Shown here piece after piece: positions 60,757-64,000 of a stretch of 64,000 nucleotides of DNA (its first letter is position 1; each line of letters begins with the position of its first letter). The stretch covers positions 62,001 through 126,000 of the forward strand of contig DAOTWD010000003.1 of NCBI GenBank assembly GCA_034435975.1. The letters run 5' to 3'. The stretch comes from CAKZQX01 sp034435975. Lineage in GTDB: Bacteria > Chloroflexota > Chloroflexia > Chloroflexales > Chloroflexaceae. The translations under genes and the position numbers were made by a program. Under the pieces are notes generated by a model that did not search any database, had not been told where the DNA came from, and saw only the letters and a list, made by a program, of their open reading frames with translations.

Positions 60757-63700
60757 ATGGATCAAAAATCACGCCCATCGCCTGTACATACGAACGAAGA
60801 TCAGCATCTGCCACCCTGGTTGCAAGGCGTCCCACTCCCGCCATGCCCACCTTCACGGCAGGCGCCGGTTGTGGACGCGGGCTTGAGTCTGACCTCGTCG
60901 CGCCCGATCGTGGCGGATACGGCGGTAGATCCTACAATACCTGACTGGTTGCGCGATCTGCAAAGTGAAGTTGGGGATATTGAAGACGAGCCAGGTGGGA
61001 GTGATGACGAACCAGACTGGCTCGCCAGTCTGGCGGCTGATGAGGTACTGCGTGTACCGGATGAGGCGGCGGATTTTCCTGCTGCGCCTCAGTCTGATCG
61101 TGTCACCGATCTGCCTGACTGGTTGCGAACGGATGCGAGCCCTGTTCGAGATGACATATCTGCCCGATCTAGCAGTGATGACCTGCCCGACTGGTTACGA
61201 AGCGACGTGAGTTCGGCTCCAGACAATACACCTGCCAGTACGGCTAGTACTGATCTGCCCGACTGGTTACGAGGCGATGCGAGTTCTGCTCGACCAGAAA
61301 CACTGGCCATGGCCAGCAGGGATGACTTGCCGGATTGGCTTCAATCAACACCCGCAGAATCGGCAACCCCATCCGATCCTTTTCCATCACCATCGGCATC
61401 AGCGGATGAGCAGACAACACCACGGGTGCGTATGCCTGTTGGGGCAACTGATTGGCTGCGTAGCCTGGGAGAGGAATCAGATACCGACCAGGATCGGCCA
61501 GATACAGCCGAAGGGCCAATTGTTGAAGGGTTGCCTGAACAGGGCATTCCTGACTGGTTGCGTGATGTTTCTCCAGACGAACTGGCCCGCGATATTGCCA
61601 CTGCAGAGCCAGAACGACCGGTATACGATCTGCAACAACATGCTGATTCCTCTCCAGACCCTGTTCAAGCATCAGACTGGCTAGTCGAATCGGCAACGGC
61701 ACTGTCGTCAATGGCACAGTCACCAGATTCAGATGCATGGGTTGAACCAGCGCTACCGGACTGGTTGCGTGATGTAAGCCTGGAGGAGCTGGAGCATGAT
61801 ATTGCAGCGGTGCAGTCTGATCTACCGGCACCACCACCTGTGTTGCCAGATGTGGAACCAGGATTACCCGATTGGCTGCGCGATGTATCTCTCACAACCG
61901 ATGAGGGCGATCCAGGGATAGCAGACAGCCCTGCTGCCCCGGTTGGTAGTCGGGATAGGCGATCTGCAGAACCGCCAGGCTGGCTGCTGACACCATCTGA
62001 TGCGCAATCACCTGACTCGCCTGCGTCTGTTCCTGCATGGCTACTAGATGTGTCAGCGAGCCAATCTGAATCTGCTGTCCCTGAATGGTTACAGTCAACA
62101 CCGACGGCCCGATCTGAAGCAGATGATTCACCACCTGCTTCAGATATTCCACCGTGGTTACAACGTGTTGAGCCTGAAGATGATCGCGATGCATCGGGAT
62201 CAACACCGATTGCGGATTCGCCAGCAGCGCCACTCGGCAGTAAGGTGCCAGAGTGGTTACAGTCATCTGATGTGGTACCATCTGTACCAGATCATCTGTC
62301 AGCAGGAGATGAGCATCAAGCGGCATTGCCTGAATGGTTACGTGGCAATGCACATGATGAATCGTTCTCAACTCAGGCGAAGCATACCGGTGTTGAGCCA
62401 TCAGGAGTGTTGCCCGCCTGGTTGATAGATAATGCAGATCCTGAATCAGGTTCGTCTTTTCCAGGAAAAGCCCCTGATGAAACGATACCGGAGTGGTTAC
62501 GTGCGGATCAATTATCAGTCAGTGAATCGGCAGAGAACCTGCCTGAATGGATGCGTAGTGATACATCAACGGTAGAGTCTGGGGTGGCTCACGTTGATCC
62601 AACGATGCCTGACACATCTGATACGGATGTACCCTCCTGGTTGCGGGAAGAACCAGGAGGGCTGGCTTCCTCCGCTCCCCCTGGTATCGCTGATCTGCCA
62701 CCGTGGATGATCGATGATGCGGACAGTCCTATACCGTCAGCAACAGCGGCGGGCGACAGCGGGTTACCGGAATGGTTACGTGGTGCTGATGCAGATCCTA
62801 AAGTGCCTGCCTCACCTGCCACTTCGCCTATCGATGATGTTTCTGTCCCTGAGGATGTTGAGGATGTTCCATCCTGGTTAGCCACTGATGGGGCTGATGC
62901 AGATATTCCACCGTGGCTTCAACCCGAGACATCAACCACCGAACCGCCCGTGATAGCCGAAGCTCAGGGTGTAGCGCAACCGTCTTCCGGCGAGACCAGT
63001 GACTTTTTCGAGAGTATCGATCTACCTGACTGGTTACGCGAATCTGAGAATAAGGCCACGATCCAATCTGGAGTATCGCGTGATATAGGCTGGTTGTCAC
63101 GGTTGGGTGTCCAGGATGAAGCTAGTGATAGCGTAGCCATTGCGGCGGCACCGGTTCCCACAGTGTTGGAACCACCCACGTTTACGCGTAGCCCGGCCCG
63201 AGTCGAAGCAACCGCTTTGCTGCAGCGGCTAGCACAGCATCCTTTTCCAGAAGTAGCGCCGGTGACAACTATGCCCAGGCCATCGCTCTGGCAGCGTATT
63301 GGTGTTGAACGGATACTCTATATTCTGCTGGCGTTGGCATTGCTGTTCAGTGTGATCATGCCCTCCATTACGGCCTTCCTGGGAGCAACCAGTCCTACAA
63401 CACCCGAAATTGCCCGGCTCGTGTCTACTATTGATCAGTTGACCGAAAATGATATAGCACTGGTGGCCTATGAATGGAATGCCCAACGTAGCGGTGAACT
63501 GCGTCCACTAGAACAGGCGTTGATCCAACATCTAATGGATCATCAAGTGCGTATGGTGGTACTCAGTACCAATCCGCAAGGTACCTTGCTCTCGTTTGAT
63601 CTGCGTGACACCTTGCAAGCCGGAGGTTATCAAGGTCGCGGGTTCGACTATGTTTTGCTAGGATATCGGCCGGGTGGCGAAATGGCACTGCGCAGTATGG

Positions 63701-64000
63701 CTCAGAATTTCTATGAGACGCTGCAATCAGATTTCCAGGGATTGGATGCGACTCGCGGTGGTCTGGCCATTGACCCTGATACACGTGAGTGGTTTTTGAA
63801 TACGCTCGCGGATCTGTCGTTGATTGTGGTTATGGCTGACCAGCCACAGGACGTGCAGGGGTGGATCGAACAGATTCATACCAGCGTAGAAGATGTGCCG
63901 CTTGTCTTCCTATTACCGTTCGAAACGGCTCCTGTGGTGCAACCCTACCTACGCGATCCGCAAGTCTTTCAACTGGTAGGGAAGCAAGATGCGATTTATT
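60757..64000 (+). CDS. long acidic protein with about 28 [LIV]P[DEP]WLR motifs, a TM helix and a C-terminal domain (3' end outside the window)
   Basis: At least 1081 codons are open and the gene continues beyond 64000. Residues 1 to about 790 are rich in Asp, Glu, Ser, Pro and Ala and should be disordered. They carry about 28 short motifs of form [LIV]-P-[DEP]-W-[LM]-[RQ], for example LPDWLRD, IPDWLRD, VPEWLQS, LPEWLRG, IPPWLQR, at irregular spacings of about 15-60 residues from 60808 to 63100. A transmembrane helix (about 852-877, ILYILLALALLFSVIMPSI) follows. A soluble alpha-beta domain starts near residue 885 and contains ALVAYEWNAQRSGEL, DYVLLGYRPGGE and LVFLLPFETAP; it is not recognised. 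An in-frame GTG (60754) sits before the ATG, and a stop codon at 60733 bounds the start. Confidence 0.85.
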   Translation, partial: MDQKSRPSPVHTNEDQHLPPWLQGVPLPPCPPSRQAPVVDAGLSLTSSRPIVADTAVDPTIPDWLRDLQSEVGDIEDEPGGSDDEPDWLASLAADEVLRVPDEAADFPAAPQSDRVTDLPDWLRTDASPVRDDISARSSSDDLPDWLRSDVSSAPDNTPASTASTDLPDWLRGDASSARPETLAMASRDDLPDWLQSTPAESATPSDPFPSPSASADEQTTPRVRMPVGATDWLRSLGEESDTDQDRPDTAEGPIVEGLPEQGIPDWLRDVSPDELARDIATAEPERPVYDLQQHADSSPDPVQASDWLVESATALSSMAQSPDSDAWVEPALPDWLRDVSLEELEHDIAAVQSDLPAPPPVLPDVEPGLPDWLRDVSLTTDEGDPGIADSPAAPVGSRDRRSAEPPGWLLTPSDAQSPDSPASVPAWLLDVSASQSESAVPEWLQSTPTARSEADDSPPASDIPPWLQRVEPEDDRDASGSTPIADSPAAPLGSKVPEWLQSSDVVPSVPDHLSAGDEHQAALPEWLRGNAHDESFSTQAKHTGVEPSGVLPAWLIDNADPESGSSFPGKAPDETIPEWLRADQLSVSESAENLPEWMRSDTSTVESGVAHVDPTMPDTSDTDVPSWLREEPGGLASSAPPGIADLPPWMIDDADSPIPSATAAGDSGLPEWLRGADADPKVPASPATSPIDDVSVPEDVEDVPSWLATDGADADIPPWLQPETSTTEPPVIAEAQGVAQPSSGETSDFFESIDLPDWLRESENKATIQSGVSRDIGWLSRLGVQDEASDSVAIAAAPVPTVLEPPTFTRSPARVEATALLQRLAQHPFPEVAPVTTMPRPSLWQRIGVERILYILLALALLFSVIMPSITAFLGATSPTTPEIARLVSTIDQLTENDIALVAYEWNAQRSGELRPLEQALIQHLMDHQVRMVVLSTNPQGTLLSFDLRDTLQAGGYQGRGFDYVLLGYRPGGEMALRSMAQNFYETLQSDFQGLDATRGGLAIDPDTREWFLNTLADLSLIVVMADQPQDVQGWIEQIHTSVEDVPLVFLLPFETAPVVQPYLRDPQVFQLVGKQDAIY

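Noticed and set aside
60726..61210. Short plus-strand frames at the start of the W-L-repeat gene
   Set aside because: They lie in other frames of the large gene, whose frame is open from 60757 to the window end and carries the conserved motifs.
61089..62900. Minus-strand frames with repeated Asn-Gln-Ser-Gly residues
   Set aside because: They are the antisense of the LPDWLR-coding repeats (codons for P-D-W-L read as N-Q-S-G on the other strand); no ribosome sites and the plus strand is clearly coding.
1..64000. CRISPR arrays, tRNA or rRNA genes and insertion sequences
   Set aside because: None seen: no regular repeat-spacer array, no cloverleaf or TTCGA-type T-arm in the gaps, and no transposase-like protein. 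Absence was judged by eye only.

Overview
The window looks like a chromosomal segment of a Chloroflexota bacterium, class Chloroflexia (filamentous Chloroflexus/Roseiflexus-type). This is inferred from gene content and was not tested against a database. The clues are isopentenyl phosphate kinase next to a UbiA prenyltransferase, a Tad pilus locus without a secretin gene, a DUF5667 protein beside an ECF sigma factor, secreted proteins with Pro/Thr linkers, and a DUF6754-like membrane protein. Base composition is moderately GC-rich. No tRNA, rRNA, CRISPR array, insertion sequence or phage gene was recognised.

Layout. 1-5.1 kb: the 3' end of a Cys/Met-metabolism PLP enzyme, a methylenetetrahydrofolate reductase, then a minus-strand glycan operon (GT4, flippase, GT2). 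5.2-9.4 kb: a GC-rich palindromic array, an acetoacetate-decarboxylase-fold protein, then pth, a glycerate 2-kinase and ychF. 10.1-13 kb: an ECF sigma factor with a membrane DUF5667 partner. 12.9-17 kb: a duplicated membrane protein of unknown function, xseB/xseA and accB. 17.1-18.8 kb: a nicotinamidase gene behind an NrtR-type regulator, with a promoter and overlapping palindrome. 19-31 kb: rmlD, fmt, a dead alcohol dehydrogenase, a REC-GGDEF-REC protein, a 1183-residue TPR protein, a SUMF1-type protein, two Nudix hydrolases, dprA and a HAD phosphatase.

31.2-47.1 kb is a Tad/Flp-type pilus locus, all on the plus strand: two TadE-like pseudopilins, a TadG-like protein with a vWA domain, a secreted Kelch protein, CpaB, a REC-MinD fusion (CpaE/TadZ), CpaF, TadB, TadC, a DUF192 protein and a GT-C-like membrane protein. 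No Flp major pilin, prepilin peptidase or secretin lies in the window. 47.1-49.9 kb on the minus strand carries spoIIM-like, ipk and ubiA-like genes. 50.3-58 kb has a VTT/DedA-like protein, rdgB, an MBL hydrolase, ilvE, rpmB, degV, recG and a short DUF370-like protein.

The most unusual item is at the right edge. A gene starting at 60757 runs out of the window. It encodes a long acidic, probably disordered region with about 28 copies of a short [LIV]-P-[DEP]-W-[LM]-[RQ] motif, then one membrane helix and a folded domain. Two membrane-protein genes precede it, and the leaders in this cluster are rich in inverted repeats. Other non-coding structure includes a four-copy dispersed palindromic repeat, a perfect 18-bp inverted repeat between cpaB and the cpaE-like gene, and a promoter firing into a gene-free, hairpin-rich stretch near 53.3 kb.
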